From NCBI GenBank assembly GCA_030589835.1, contig JAUUZS010000123.1, positions 1-9,337 of the forward strand: a stretch of DNA of 9,337 bases. The letters run 5' to 3'. The first letter of the stretch is position 1. Every line of letters begins with the position of its first letter. Positions 1-7,300 of this stretch are shown here, piece by piece. Made by a program: the position numbers and the translations under genes. The notes beneath the pieces are model-generated. The model was not told where the DNA came from and ran no database searches. It saw only the letters and a program-made list of their open reading frames with translations. The DNA comes from Cyclobacteriaceae bacterium (lineage in GTDB: Bacteria; Bacteroidota; Bacteroidia; Cytophagales; Cyclobacteriaceae).

Positions 1-438
1 ATTTTCTTCTAGTAAAGTGTATTCGAGCTCTTGCAGCATCTTATCATAACTACAATGGAGAGCATGTAAAATTAAATCTGTGCTTATGAAAAGAGGTAAA
101 TCCGCAAAATAAATATTTAGTAAAGATTGTGCAAAAGATCTTTCGGAGAGTCGCTCACTTACAACAAAATGATTGTCGCTTATCATTTCCTTCTCGTTTA
201 CTGTAAGTCCATAGCGCATTTCAATTGAATCGAGGTAGATAAAATTATCTATGGACGTAGGTGTTCTTCGGCTAGAATAGTAAACTGTCTGCGAAGAATA
301 TTTTTCCAGAAGATCAATAGTGGTCATATCTTTTACAGACTGTCTGTACAGCAAATATTCCTCCGAATTAAAATTGCTTTGTGAATAGGAGAACAGGCTT
401 ATTATTGAGAAAATCCAAATTGCAAAAACTTTCTTCAT
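1..438 (-). CDS. Secreted DUF3160-like protein, N-terminal part (cut by window edge)
   Basis: An open frame runs on the minus strand from an ATG at 438-436 to the window edge, giving 146 residues without a stop. It starts with a Sec-type signal peptide (MKKVFAIWIFSIISLFSYSQ), with likely cleavage after the SYSQ region, so the product should be exported. Residues about 88-140 contain the stretch NHFVVSERLSERSFAQSLL followed by DLPLFISTDLILHALHCSYD, which resembles the opening part of the DUF3160 family, as I remember it. The family has no firmly known enzymatic role, and I assign none. The gene is divergent from the MFS gene, with 175 bp between the two chosen starts. The C-terminal majority lies outside the window, so full length, domain completeness and integrity cannot be judged. 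The reading frame and signal peptide are clear; the family name is by remembered motif only. Confidence 0.8.
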   Translation of the reverse strand, partial: MKKVFAIWIFSIISLFSYSQSNFNSEEYLLYRQSVKDMTTIDLLEKYSSQTVYYSSRRTPTSIDNFIYLDSIEMRYGLTVNEKEMISDNHFVVSERLSERSFAQSLLNIYFADLPLFISTDLILHALHCSYDKMLQELEYTLLEEN

Positions 439-613
439 GACAATAGTTTTTAATTTCAAAAAGAGATTGAAACAATACCCTATCATATAATTAGCTAAAT
501 TATTGTAAATAAGAACATCGGTCAACTAATAGGATATTTATATGATGAAAAACCTGATAAAATAGTTGCTTTCGATTTCAATTATCAATTATCTTGAGTT
601 CCTTTGTAGCAAC
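439..613. other. Divergent intergenic region
   Basis: This AT-rich 175-bp spacer lies between two divergently transcribed genes and must hold the promoters of both. I looked for the Bacteroidota promoter pattern (TTG about 20 bp before TAnnTTTG) and found only partial matches, so I mark no promoter. A very short frame starting ATGATG at 543 stops at 565 and looks meaningless. A TTG-start extension of the MFS frame to 566 falls in this spacer and is not favoured. Confidence 0.4.
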
Positions 614-1978
614 ATGATTAAGATTCCCTCAAAAATTCCCTTTTCTCCTACTCGTTTGCCAATCTTTTACGGCTGGGTTATATTGTTTGTTGGAATAATA
701 GGAATTCTTATGAGTATTCCGGGGCAGACAATGGGAGTATCTGTATTTACCGATCATCTTATTCGCGACCTGGATCTTAGCCGTGTACAATTAAGCTTTG
801 CTTATTTTATTGGAACAATAATGAGCGGCTTTCTTATAACCTATGCCGGAATTTTATATGATAGAGCCGGTGCAAGGATTATTGCAATTGGTGCAGGATT
901 AATGTTAGGCGGAGTTCTTGTATACCTGACCCAAGTAAATAGTATTGCAAAAATTCTGGCTGGAATATTTGATATTATTAGTGAGAAGAATTTCAAATTA
1001 GGCTTGATAGTAATTGGGTTTTTCGGGATTCGATTTTTCGGACAAGGTGTTTTAACAATGGTCTCCCGAAACATGGTAATGAAGTGGTTTGACAAAAAAC
1101 GGGGGTTTGCAAATGGAATTCTCGGTGTTTTTACAGCTTTCGGCTTTTCTTATTCACCAAGATTATTACGGTCTATAATTGAAAACAAAGGCTGGGTAAA
1201 TACCTGGTTGCTGATTGCTCTGGTTCTTGCTGTAGGTTTTACTTTGTTTGTATTTATTTTCTTTCGCGATAACCCCGAGGATTCTGGGCAAATTCCTGAT
1301 GGAAAGATAATTCCCGAAAAATTATCCGGAGTAAAATCAACTTCCGAAATTGATTTCGACCTAAAAGACGCCATAAAAACTTATTCTTTCTGGATCTTCA
1401 CTTTAAACATAAGCCTTATTGCCCTATATTTTACATCCTTTACATTTCACATAGAGTCGATTTTCAATATTGCCGGATTAGACAGCGAAACTGCCTTTTC
1501 AATATTTTTACCGGGATCAATAATTGCAGCTATAGTTCATATATCAGGAAGTTGGATAAGCGATTATATCCGACTTAAATATATTCTCATCTTCAGCTTT
1601 CTTGGTTTGCTTGTTTCTCTGATTGGTATTTTATTAATTAGTACAAACTTTGGCCTTTGGCCTCTAATCATTGGAAACGGAATGATAATTGGCACATACA
1701 ATATCCTGATCGCCGTTACATGGCCAAGATTTTATGGCTTAAAAAATCTAGGCAAAATAAGTGGGTTTGTGTTGAGTTTAGGGGTAATTGGCAGCGCCCT
1801 AGGTCCTTTTCTTTTTAGTCTTTCGGAAAAGTCTTTTTCTTCATATACTCCCGCGGTTTATTTGGTTCTTGGAATGGGATTTGGGTTGCTACTTCTTTCA
1901 TTTTGGGCAAACAATGGAAATGATGAAATAAACAAATCGAAGACTAAGCAAAAGGAAATTTCTCTGTCTTCAAAATAA
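614..1978 (+). CDS. MFS transporter, monocarboxylate/oxalate-formate antiporter-like
   Basis: This 454-residue protein is an inner-membrane major facilitator with about 12 hydrophobic segments in two halves, joined by a hydrophilic central loop at about residues 218-255. Visible signatures are a first helix after YGWVILFVG, the stretch SIPGQTMGVSVFTD (34-47), a motif-A-like loop GILYDRAGAR (79-88), RFFGQGVLTMVSRNMVMKWF (140-159) and, in the second half, WPRFYGLKNLGKISG (370-384). The last resembles the conserved loop of the MCT/OFA branch, whose members move carboxylates such as lactate, pyruvate, oxalate or formate by proton symport or exchange. The actual substrate cannot be read from sequence. 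The frame can be extended to a TTG at 566, but the added residues (LSISIINYLEFLCSN) are not typical and the ATG at 614 gives a normal MFS N-terminus. No clear Shine-Dalgarno is seen, which is usual in Bacteroidota. An SRPBCC gene follows 69 bp downstream. Confidence 0.85.
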   Translation: MIKIPSKIPFSPTRLPIFYGWVILFVGIIGILMSIPGQTMGVSVFTDHLIRDLDLSRVQLSFAYFIGTIMSGFLITYAGILYDRAGARIIAIGAGLMLGGVLVYLTQVNSIAKILAGIFDIISEKNFKLGLIVIGFFGIRFFGQGVLTMVSRNMVMKWFDKKRGFANGILGVFTAFGFSYSPRLLRSIIENKGWVNTWLLIALVLAVGFTLFVFIFFRDNPEDSGQIPDGKIIPEKLSGVKSTSEIDFDLKDAIKTYSFWIFTLNISLIALYFTSFTFHIESIFNIAGLDSETAFSIFLPGSIIAAIVHISGSWISDYIRLKYILIFSFLGLLVSLIGILLISTNFGLWPLIIGNGMIIGTYNILIAVTWPRFYGLKNLGKISGFVLSLGVIGSALGPFLFSLSEKSFSSYTPAVYLVLGMGFGLLLLSFWANNGNDEINKSKTKQKEISLSSK

Positions 1979-2047
1979 AAAAACAAGTAAACATATAGAT
2001 CTGCTAAATTAAATTTTCATTATTTTTACTAAAAAAGCAATCTTCTC

Positions 2048-2428
2048 ATGAAAACATACCACAAATATTATAAAATTAAATCAAGTGCGGAAGACGTTTA
2101 TAATGCTCTTGTTAAGCCATTTGCTATCGCATTATGGACAGGAGCTCCCGCTCAGATGAAAGAAGAAGTCAACAGCGAATTTTCTCTTTGGGATGGAGAC
2201 ATTTCAGGGAAGAATTTAGAGTTTGTGACAAACGAAAAAATTGTCCAGGAATGGTATTTTGGTGACCAGGAAGAAAAATCCATCGTTACAATTAAGCTTA
2301 AACAAGATAGGCTTTTCACAAATATTGAATTAACACATACAAATATTCCCGCTGATGATTTTGATGATATAGTCGATGGTTGGGATAATTATTATTTTGG
2401 CGCTCTTAAAGATTTTTTTCAGGGCTGA
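2048..2428 (+). CDS. SRPBCC / AHSA1-type START-fold protein
   Basis: A 126-residue soluble cytoplasmic protein with the layout of the AHSA1 (activator of Hsp90 ATPase homologue 1-like) branch of the SRPBCC superfamily. It begins with a first strand and helix, YYKIKSSAEDVYNALVKPFAIALWTG. It then has strands around FSLWDGDISGKNLEFVTNEKIVQEWYF and VTIKLKQDRLFTNIELTHTNIP, and closes with the C-terminal helix DGWDNYYFGALKDFFQ. These proteins form a helix-grip cavity that binds small hydrophobic ligands; no ligand or partner can be deduced here. Length is normal for single-domain members, so the gene appears intact. Its TGA stop lies inside the left arm of a 9-bp perfect hairpin (2422-2449), so the last codons and the stop are part of a repeat sequence. 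A degenerate second copy of its 3' end sits at 6560-6670, behind the GH92 gene. Confidence 0.85.
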   Translation: MKTYHKYYKIKSSAEDVYNALVKPFAIALWTGAPAQMKEEVNSEFSLWDGDISGKNLEFVTNEKIVQEWYFGDQEEKSIVTIKLKQDRLFTNIELTHTNIPADDFDDIVDGWDNYYFGALKDFFQG

Positions 2429-2449
2429 AAGTCCTATTAATTTCAGCCC
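2422..2449 (+). terminator. Hairpin overlapping the SRPBCC stop codon; possible terminator
   Basis: The arms GGGCTGAAA (2422-2430) and TTTCAGCCC (2441-2449) are perfectly complementary around a 10-nt loop. The TGA stop of the upstream gene is inside the left arm. There is no T-run after the hairpin, so it may be a repeat-derived structure rather than a true intrinsic terminator. The same arms recur at 6913-6940 with a similar loop. Confidence 0.45.
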
Positions 2450-2513
2450 CAGACCTTACAAAACGAAAAGTTTTGACGGGATTAGCTGCGCTGATTCTTG
2501 GTGGGATACTTTT
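2450..2513 (+). repeat. Solo copy of the dispersed repeat found tandemly near the tRNA
   Basis: The segment holds CAGACCTTACAAAACGAA, then a GTTTTGACGGG arm, then ATTAGCTGCGCTGAT and CTTGGTGGGA. The same order with small changes occurs at 7081-7125 and 7192-7236, and in part at 7285-7318. The AAAAC/GTTTT arms around GAAA form a small hairpin, and AGCTGCGCT is a second one. No reading frame of interest crosses it. It sits between the SRPBCC gene and the lipoprotein glycosidase pair. The rest of the spacer up to 2578 is AT-rich and presumably carries the promoter of the sialidase-like gene, which I could not pinpoint. Confidence 0.7.
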
Positions 2514-2578
2514 TTTAAACAACCGGAATATTCAGCATAATCAATTTGTATAAGTGATAAATTATAATTAATGATAAA

Positions 2579-4213
2579 ATGAATCGATCATTATTTTTTA
2601 CCTTATTGAGTTTGGGCTTGCTGATAAGTTCTTGTAAATCAAAAAACAATCCTGACAATTTTGGAACAGGCCTGGTTGGAGGATGGTATCATGGCAGGGA
2701 TTTAACCCGTATAGGTCAATCTATGGCTTTGCCCGACATTAATCCAATCTGGGATGTGTTGACAGGTCGAGGTTCGGGTTGGTCTGCCAACTGGGAAGGC
2801 TATGTGATTGCTCCATACAACGGCGAAGTAACCTTCTATGCAACGTGCGACCGGGAGCTCAGGGTGAGTATAGAAAATACACAGGTTTTGCATATTGGAG
2901 GCGATGGAAAGGAAACAACTTCGTTTATGATGAAAATGAAGAAAGGCCAAGCCTATCACATTAATTTAAAATACCTTCAGGCTTACGGAGGGGTAACACA
3001 ATTTAATGTGTTGTGGAGTTGGGAAGATCAACCAAAAGCAAAAATTCCCACTGAATTGCTTTATTATTCTAAAGAACAAGCCGAGTGGTGGAACTATGTT
3101 GAACAACCCGACCCAGAAAAATTTGATTGGTCAACCATCAACCAAGTGAATGTGGGAAATGGCTTTGTATATAGTGAAAATGGAAAATTTGCCGGGTGGC
3201 CAGCCAATCACGGCATATGGAATTGGGGAGATGAAATCTTAGTTGGTTTTGAAATCGGCACATTCGATGAGAATGTATCAGGGGGACATTCTTATAGATC
3301 CGACCTGCCCCAAGAATCAGTACTCGCCCGTAGTTTAGATGGCGGAAAATCATGGCAGGTGGAAAGACCATTAAATTACGTCAACTCTTCTGCCGATTCT
3401 CCTGAAAAAGTTAAAACACTTACAACTCCTATAAATTTCAGCCACCCTGAATTGGTTTTGAGAGTTAGAAATGATCGTTTTTATGTTTCTTATGACAAAG
3501 GCAATACTTGGGCTGGCATTCACAAGATGAACATCAAATCACCAGAGGTAGAGGGCAAAAAGCGCACATCGCGCACAGACTATATTCCAATCAGCAAAAA
3601 TGAATGTTTATTCTTTTTATCGCTCGAGACTGGCGTAGTTGATGCCGATTATCAAGACCGGGCCTTTTGCGCTGTCACCAAAGATGGTGGCCTGTCATTT
3701 GAATTTTTAGGCTGGATAACTGCTGATACCGACAAACGTTCGGTAATGACTGCTACAAAAATGCTTGAAAAGGATCATTTTATTACTGTTTTGAGAAGAA
3801 AATTTGAAAAATTCGATGAAGAAAGACCTTCGTTTATAACAAACTGGGTAGAAGCTGCTGAGTCGGTTGACGGTGGGAAGACTTGGAAAAACTTAGGTAA
3901 AGTTGCACAAACCGACCTTGGTGAACGTAATGGAAACCCTCCGGCACTTGTAAAGTTAGATGATGGCAGGCTATGTACCATATACGGATATCGCGAATTT
4001 CCATATGGCATCAGGATGAAAGTAAGCGAAGACAATGGGAAAACCTGGGGAAAAGAATATTCTCTGCGAACCGATGGAGCTACATGGGACTTGGGTTATC
4101 CGAGAGCTGTTATCAATTCAGAAGGTAAAATCGTAGTAACCTATTACTATACCACACAAGATAATTTTGCTCAATTTATTGGTGTTACAACTATTGATCC
4201 TAAAGATTTTTAA
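2579..4213 (+). CDS. Lipoprotein with PA14-like and Asp-box (sialidase-fold) domains
   Basis: A 544-residue exported lipoprotein. The signal peptide MNRSLFFTLLSLGLLISSC carries a lipobox with the lipidated Cys at residue 19. Residues about 30-150 resemble a PA14 carbohydrate-binding beta-barrel: WEGYVIAPYNGEVTFYATCD, then LRVSIENTQVLHI, and later GQAYHINLKYLQAYGG. Residues about 185-540 form a likely beta-propeller with five Asp-box type repeats (S-x-D-x-G-x-T-W) at 252-259, 304-311, 367-374, 429-436 and 483-490. A stretch GWPANHGIWNWGDEI begins at 206. Arginines at 450 (ERNGNPPAL) and 509 (GYPRAV) are candidates for a substrate-binding set. The canonical FRIP motif of sialidases is not visible, so exo-sialidase activity is not assured; another glycan substrate, or carbohydrate binding only, is possible. 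The GH92 gene follows after 47 bp with no terminator between, suggesting an operon acting on the same glycan. No frameshift is seen. Confidence 0.8.
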   Translation: MNRSLFFTLLSLGLLISSCKSKNNPDNFGTGLVGGWYHGRDLTRIGQSMALPDINPIWDVLTGRGSGWSANWEGYVIAPYNGEVTFYATCDRELRVSIENTQVLHIGGDGKETTSFMMKMKKGQAYHINLKYLQAYGGVTQFNVLWSWEDQPKAKIPTELLYYSKEQAEWWNYVEQPDPEKFDWSTINQVNVGNGFVYSENGKFAGWPANHGIWNWGDEILVGFEIGTFDENVSGGHSYRSDLPQESVLARSLDGGKSWQVERPLNYVNSSADSPEKVKTLTTPINFSHPELVLRVRNDRFYVSYDKGNTWAGIHKMNIKSPEVEGKKRTSRTDYIPISKNECLFFLSLETGVVDADYQDRAFCAVTKDGGLSFEFLGWITADTDKRSVMTATKMLEKDHFITVLRRKFEKFDEERPSFITNWVEAAESVDGGKTWKNLGKVAQTDLGERNGNPPALVKLDDGRLCTIYGYREFPYGIRMKVSEDNGKTWGKEYSLRTDGATWDLGYPRAVINSEGKIVVTYYYTTQDNFAQFIGVTTIDPKDF

Positions 4214-4260
4214 ACTCTATAATTCAAAAAAGTATTTTAAACACTACTCAAATAGCTTTG

Positions 4261-6549
4261 ATGAAAGTAAAAATACTCCTTCTAATAATAATTATCAGCA
4301 TCCTGGGCTGTACCCAAAAAGAAAAGGAAGCAATTGATTATGTAGATTGTTTTATAGGTACTTCCAATTCCAGATGGATGTTGGGGCCTTATGCCGGACG
4401 GCCTTTTGGAATGGTACAATTGGGACCGGACAACCAAAATGAAGGATGGATGGGAGGATATGAATATTCTATAAACAATGTTTCAGGATTTTCACATATA
4501 CATGCCTGGACCATGTGTGGTCTTTTGATGATGCCGCAGGTGCAGGATCCTACTTTTAAAGACCGGCCAGTTGATGCAGCATATCGGGGAGCCGGTGCAA
4601 GCTACCATTCAAGAGTACTAAAAGAGACAGAAAAGGCCTTTCCAGGGTATTATGCTGTAGAATTATACGATAGTGATGTGAAGGCTGAACTTACAGCCAC
4701 TACACATTGTGGATTTCATAAATACACATTTAACAATGATTATAAAAATGCCCGGATTTTAATTGATTTGCTGTTCCCTGCTGAGTATAAGGCAAAATTG
4801 ATACATGGAGAAATTGCTATAAAGGATAATCAAACGATTACAGGATACTCAACACTTAATAGCTCATACAACGACTGGACACTCTATTTTGAGATTCGTT
4901 TCAATAAAGCATTTAATTCCATGAACGGATGGTCTCAAACTGAAGAAGAAATGGAAGATGTACAACGAGTGGCAGGACAGGGTGATCTGGCTTCTTATGT
5001 CACATTTAATATTAAAAAGGATGAGTCTGTAATGGCAAAGGTAGGATTGTCTCTTGTTAGTGCAGAGGGTGCAAGGAATAACCTGGAACAAGAGCTGGCA
5101 TCGTACAATTGGGATTTTAACAAGGCTGTTGCAGATGCCCGAAGCGAATGGAATGAACTGCTTGGTAGGGTTAAGGTTGAAGGTGGTTCGGATGAGGATA
5201 AAACAAAGTTCTACACTAATCTGTACCGCTGTTATTGTCAGAAACAAACCTGGACCGATGTGGACGGGAAATACATCGATCCCTTTGAGCGTGTGCAGCA
5301 ATTACCGGAAGGGGCCGTAATGTATGGCGGTGATGCGTTTTGGAATACCTTTTGGAACCTGAACCCACTATGGGCATTAATTTCACCCAATATAATGAAT
5401 AATTGGGTAGATACGCAGTTGGAACTTTTTGATAAAACAGGCTGGACAAATAATGGTCCAACCGGATTGGAACATACAGGTGTTATGGAAGTTACACACG
5501 AAATTGTATTGATGATTTCTGCCTGGCAAAAAGGGATATGGAAAGGTGATAAGGAAGAATTGTATAAGGCTGTTAAAAAAGTTGTAACAACGCAAGGAGA
5601 ATATTTACCGGGGACAGGCCTGGCGGGAAATGATTACCTCAATGTTTTTGTTGAAAAAGGTTACGTGCCCTACAATCTGGCAAGAAAATCGAGAACAGAC
5701 CGGGCATTAAACTATGCTTTTGATTTTTACTGTGTGGCTCAGATGGCCAAAGCACTTGGTAAATCTGATGATTACTTAGACTTTATGAAAAAGTCAGAGT
5801 ATTGGAGAAATATCTTTCACCCTGAGAAGAAATATATTGTACCCAGAGATACAGCTGGAAACTGGCTTACTAACTTTGATCCATTATCGGGTTATTCGTT
5901 TACTGAAGGTAATTCATGGCAATACACCTGGTATGTTCCACATAATGTGCCCGGTCTGATAGAGGCCATTGGAGGCCATAAAGTCTTTAACCAACGTTTG
6001 GAGAAGGGATTTAGAAAATCTGAAAAAACCAATTTTGCTGCTCATGCATTCGACCGATCACGGGAAAAGATCATCGAATATTACATTAATCATGGGAACG
6101 AAGCCAATATGCAACCCGCATATTTGTTTAACTACTCAGGGAAACCATATTTAACCCAGAAATATACGCGGGCCGTTCTCGATAAATTTTACGGATCAAC
6201 ACCCTATCATGGATGGGAAGGTGATGAGGATGAGGGACAAATGGGAGCATGGTACGTAATAAGTGCCATGGGCATGTTTGAAATGACAGGAGGAGTAGAA
6301 GCTACACCCATGGTTGATCTGACCAGCCCTTTATTTAATAAGATTACCATTCAATTAGACAATGATTATTATACAGGAAAAACCTTTGTAATAGAGGCAA
6401 AAAATAATAGTCGGGAAAATATATATATTCAAAGCATTAAATTAAATGGGAAGGAAGTTAAAAAACCAATTATTCCATTTGAAGAGATAACAAAAGGAGG
6501 CAAACTTGAATTTGAGATGGGCCCGAAACCGGGATTTTGGGCATGGTAA
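4261..6549 (+). CDS. GH92 family glycosidase (alpha-mannosidase type), lipoprotein
   Basis: A 762-residue protein starting at the ATG of 4261; a TTG directly before it is in frame but less likely. The signal peptide ends in ILGC, with lipidated Cys17. GH92 enzymes are calcium-dependent, inverting exo-alpha-mannosidases with an N-terminal beta-sandwich and a C-terminal (alpha/alpha)6 barrel. Family landmarks are DYVDCFIGTSNSRW (26-39), RPFGMVQLGPD (47-57), GFSHIH (76-81), EGNSWQYTWYVPHNVPGLIE (549-568), HGNEANMQPAYLFNYSGKPY (611-630) with Glu614 as probable general acid, and GDEDEGQMGAWYVISAMG (654-671) with the acidic cluster expected to serve as base and metal ligands. Length matches the family. 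The stretch after GFSHIH reads AWTMCG rather than the more familiar LSGTG form, so it may belong to a divergent subgroup with a different linkage preference. It probably works with the upstream Asp-box lipoprotein. A remnant of an SRPBCC gene begins 10 bp after its stop codon. Confidence 0.9.
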   Translation: MKVKILLLIIIISILGCTQKEKEAIDYVDCFIGTSNSRWMLGPYAGRPFGMVQLGPDNQNEGWMGGYEYSINNVSGFSHIHAWTMCGLLMMPQVQDPTFKDRPVDAAYRGAGASYHSRVLKETEKAFPGYYAVELYDSDVKAELTATTHCGFHKYTFNNDYKNARILIDLLFPAEYKAKLIHGEIAIKDNQTITGYSTLNSSYNDWTLYFEIRFNKAFNSMNGWSQTEEEMEDVQRVAGQGDLASYVTFNIKKDESVMAKVGLSLVSAEGARNNLEQELASYNWDFNKAVADARSEWNELLGRVKVEGGSDEDKTKFYTNLYRCYCQKQTWTDVDGKYIDPFERVQQLPEGAVMYGGDAFWNTFWNLNPLWALISPNIMNNWVDTQLELFDKTGWTNNGPTGLEHTGVMEVTHEIVLMISAWQKGIWKGDKEELYKAVKKVVTTQGEYLPGTGLAGNDYLNVFVEKGYVPYNLARKSRTDRALNYAFDFYCVAQMAKALGKSDDYLDFMKKSEYWRNIFHPEKKYIVPRDTAGNWLTNFDPLSGYSFTEGNSWQYTWYVPHNVPGLIEAIGGHKVFNQRLEKGFRKSEKTNFAAHAFDRSREKIIEYYINHGNEANMQPAYLFNYSGKPYLTQKYTRAVLDKFYGSTPYHGWEGDEDEGQMGAWYVISAMGMFEMTGGVEATPMVDLTSPLFNKITIQLDNDYYTGKTFVIEAKNNSRENIYIQSIKLNGKEVKKPIIPFEEITKGGKLEFEMGPKPGFWAW

Positions 6550-6559
6550 ATTATGAATT

Positions 6560-6670
6560 ACAAATCTATAATTTACACATACAAATATTCCCACTGATGA
6601 TTTTGATAATATGGCAGACGGCTGGGATAATTATTATTTTGGAGCTATTAAAGATTTCTTTCAGGGGTAG
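6560..6670 (+). pseudogene. Remnant of a second SRPBCC gene (3' end only)
   Basis: Positions 6575-6670 read THTNIPTDDFDNMADGWDNY followed by YFGAIKDFFQG and a TAG stop. They match the last 31 residues of the SRPBCC gene at 2048-2428 in 26 positions. I count 83 of 96 nucleotides identical to 2333-2428. Upstream, the match extends weakly to 6560, where the codon equal to GAA of the intact gene is TAA (6569-6571), so the frame is closed. No start or earlier domain sequence exists, because the GH92 stop lies at 6547-6549. Most differences are in third positions or conservative changes, so the copy diverged as a gene before it was truncated. It is not expected to be expressed as a protein. Confidence 0.8.
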
Positions 6671-6783
6671 TTAACGTGTTTTTTATAATACATTTAAAAG
6701 CTGCAGAGGATAATTATTTCCATTAATTAAAATTGAAAATAGACTTTTTGTCTTCATTGGTCTTAAGTGACCGGGATCTTAAA

Positions 6784-6865
6784 TTGCCCCTTCAGGGCGT
6801 TGTATTACATGGTTTATTTTACCCAAGGCGTTGCCTTGGGCTAAATTAAACTGTCCCTTCAGGAC
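6784..6865 (+). repeat. REP-like palindrome cluster, forward orientation
   Basis: The cluster contains a small hairpin TGCCCCTTCAGGGCG (6785-6799), a strong palindrome CCCAAGGCGTTGCCTTGGG (6822-6840, 8-bp arms) and another small hairpin GTCCCTTCAGGAC (6853-6865). The block is non-coding. It resembles the short palindromic intergenic repeats seen in many Bacteroidota genomes, which in some bacteria are moved by REP-associated tyrosine transposases. No such transposase is in this window. The AT-rich stretch 6671-6783 before it shows nothing I can name. Confidence 0.7.
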
Positions 6866-6912
6866 GAACAAGTATTTCTTTTTTCTTATTTACATTGTTT
6901 AAATTTATTTCC

Positions 6913-6996
6913 GGGCTGAAAGCCCAAATAATTTCAGCCCAAGGCAACGCCTTGGGTATAAAAACCACACCCATATCCAGCGCCCTGAATGGGCAA
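6913..6996 (-). repeat. REP-like palindrome cluster, inverted orientation
   Basis: It starts with the hairpin GGGCTGAAA/TTTCAGCCC (6913-6940), the same arms that overlap the SRPBCC stop at 2422-2449. Next comes CCCAAGGCAACGCCTTGGG (6938-6956), the exact reverse complement of 6822-6840. It ends with CGCCCTGAATGGGCAA (6981-6996), close to the reverse complement of 6784-6799. Together with the forward cluster it forms an inverted pair of about 80 bp each, separated by about 50 bp. An open frame across this block is a by-product of the repeats. Confidence 0.7.
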
Positions 6997-7080
6997 TTTA
7001 ATCTACCTATAAATATTCTTCATTTTAATCAATTTTATTTTCCAAAAAAAGTTAGCTTAAATATAGCAAGCCTATTTGAA

Positions 7081-7300
7081 CGAAAAGGTTTGACGGGGGG
7101 ATTAGCTGCGCTGATCCTCGGGGGGGAGACTACACTCAAATTGGTGACTGCTGGACACAGTTATTTATTTTTAACCCCCAAACCGTCAAAACGAAGGTTT
7201 GGACGGGGGGATTAGCTCCGCTGATCCTCGGGGGGAGACTACACTCAAATTGGTGACTGCGGGGCGCAGTTTTTGTTTTTAACCCCCAGATCTTACAAAA
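7081..7300 (+). repeat. Two tandem ~110-bp repeat units plus start of a third
   Basis: Unit 1 (7081-7191) and unit 2 (7192-7300) share, in order, CGAA(AA)GGTTT, GACGGGGGGATTAGCT, CTGATCCTCGGGG, GGAGACTACACTCAAATTGG at 7125-7144 and 7234-7253, TGACTGC, and TTTTTAACCCCCA. The spacing between equivalent positions is 109 to 111 bp. A third start, CGAAGGTTTTGACGG, occurs at 7301-7315 and then runs into an inverted copy. Each unit has small hairpins (AAAAC/GTTTT arms; AGCTGCGCT in unit 1) and a G-rich run. A related solo copy lies at 2450-2513. No coding potential is apparent. Confidence 0.8.
7257..7280 (+). terminator. Intrinsic terminator-like hairpin within repeat unit 2
   Basis: On the plus strand CTGCG (7257-7261) pairs with CGCAG (7265-7269) around GGG, followed by TTTTTGTTTTT (7270-7280). 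This is the form of a rho-independent terminator. The equivalent site in unit 1 (CTGCTGGACACAG then TTATTTATTTTT) has a decayed stem. It could stop transcription coming from the GH92 side, although it is far from that gene. Confidence 0.5.

Noticed and set aside
566..613. TTG-start extension of the MFS transporter
   Set aside because: The added residues do not fit an MFS N-terminus, and an ATG at 614 gives a normal one.
4864..5301. Minus-strand open frame of 145 codons inside the GH92 gene
   Set aside because: It is antisense to a clearly conserved coding region and shows no recognisable protein pattern.
2579..6549. Polysaccharide utilization locus
   Set aside because: No SusC/SusD pair, hybrid two-component sugar regulator or ECF sigma/anti-sigma pair adjoins the two enzymes; the receiver-domain gene at the right edge is on the other side of the repeat zone and tRNA.
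6895..7215. Plus-strand open frame of 106 codons in the repeat zone
   Set aside because: It runs through the REP-like palindromes and tandem repeat, starts at a weak non-ATG codon, and its residue pattern is only translated repeat. No domain is visible.
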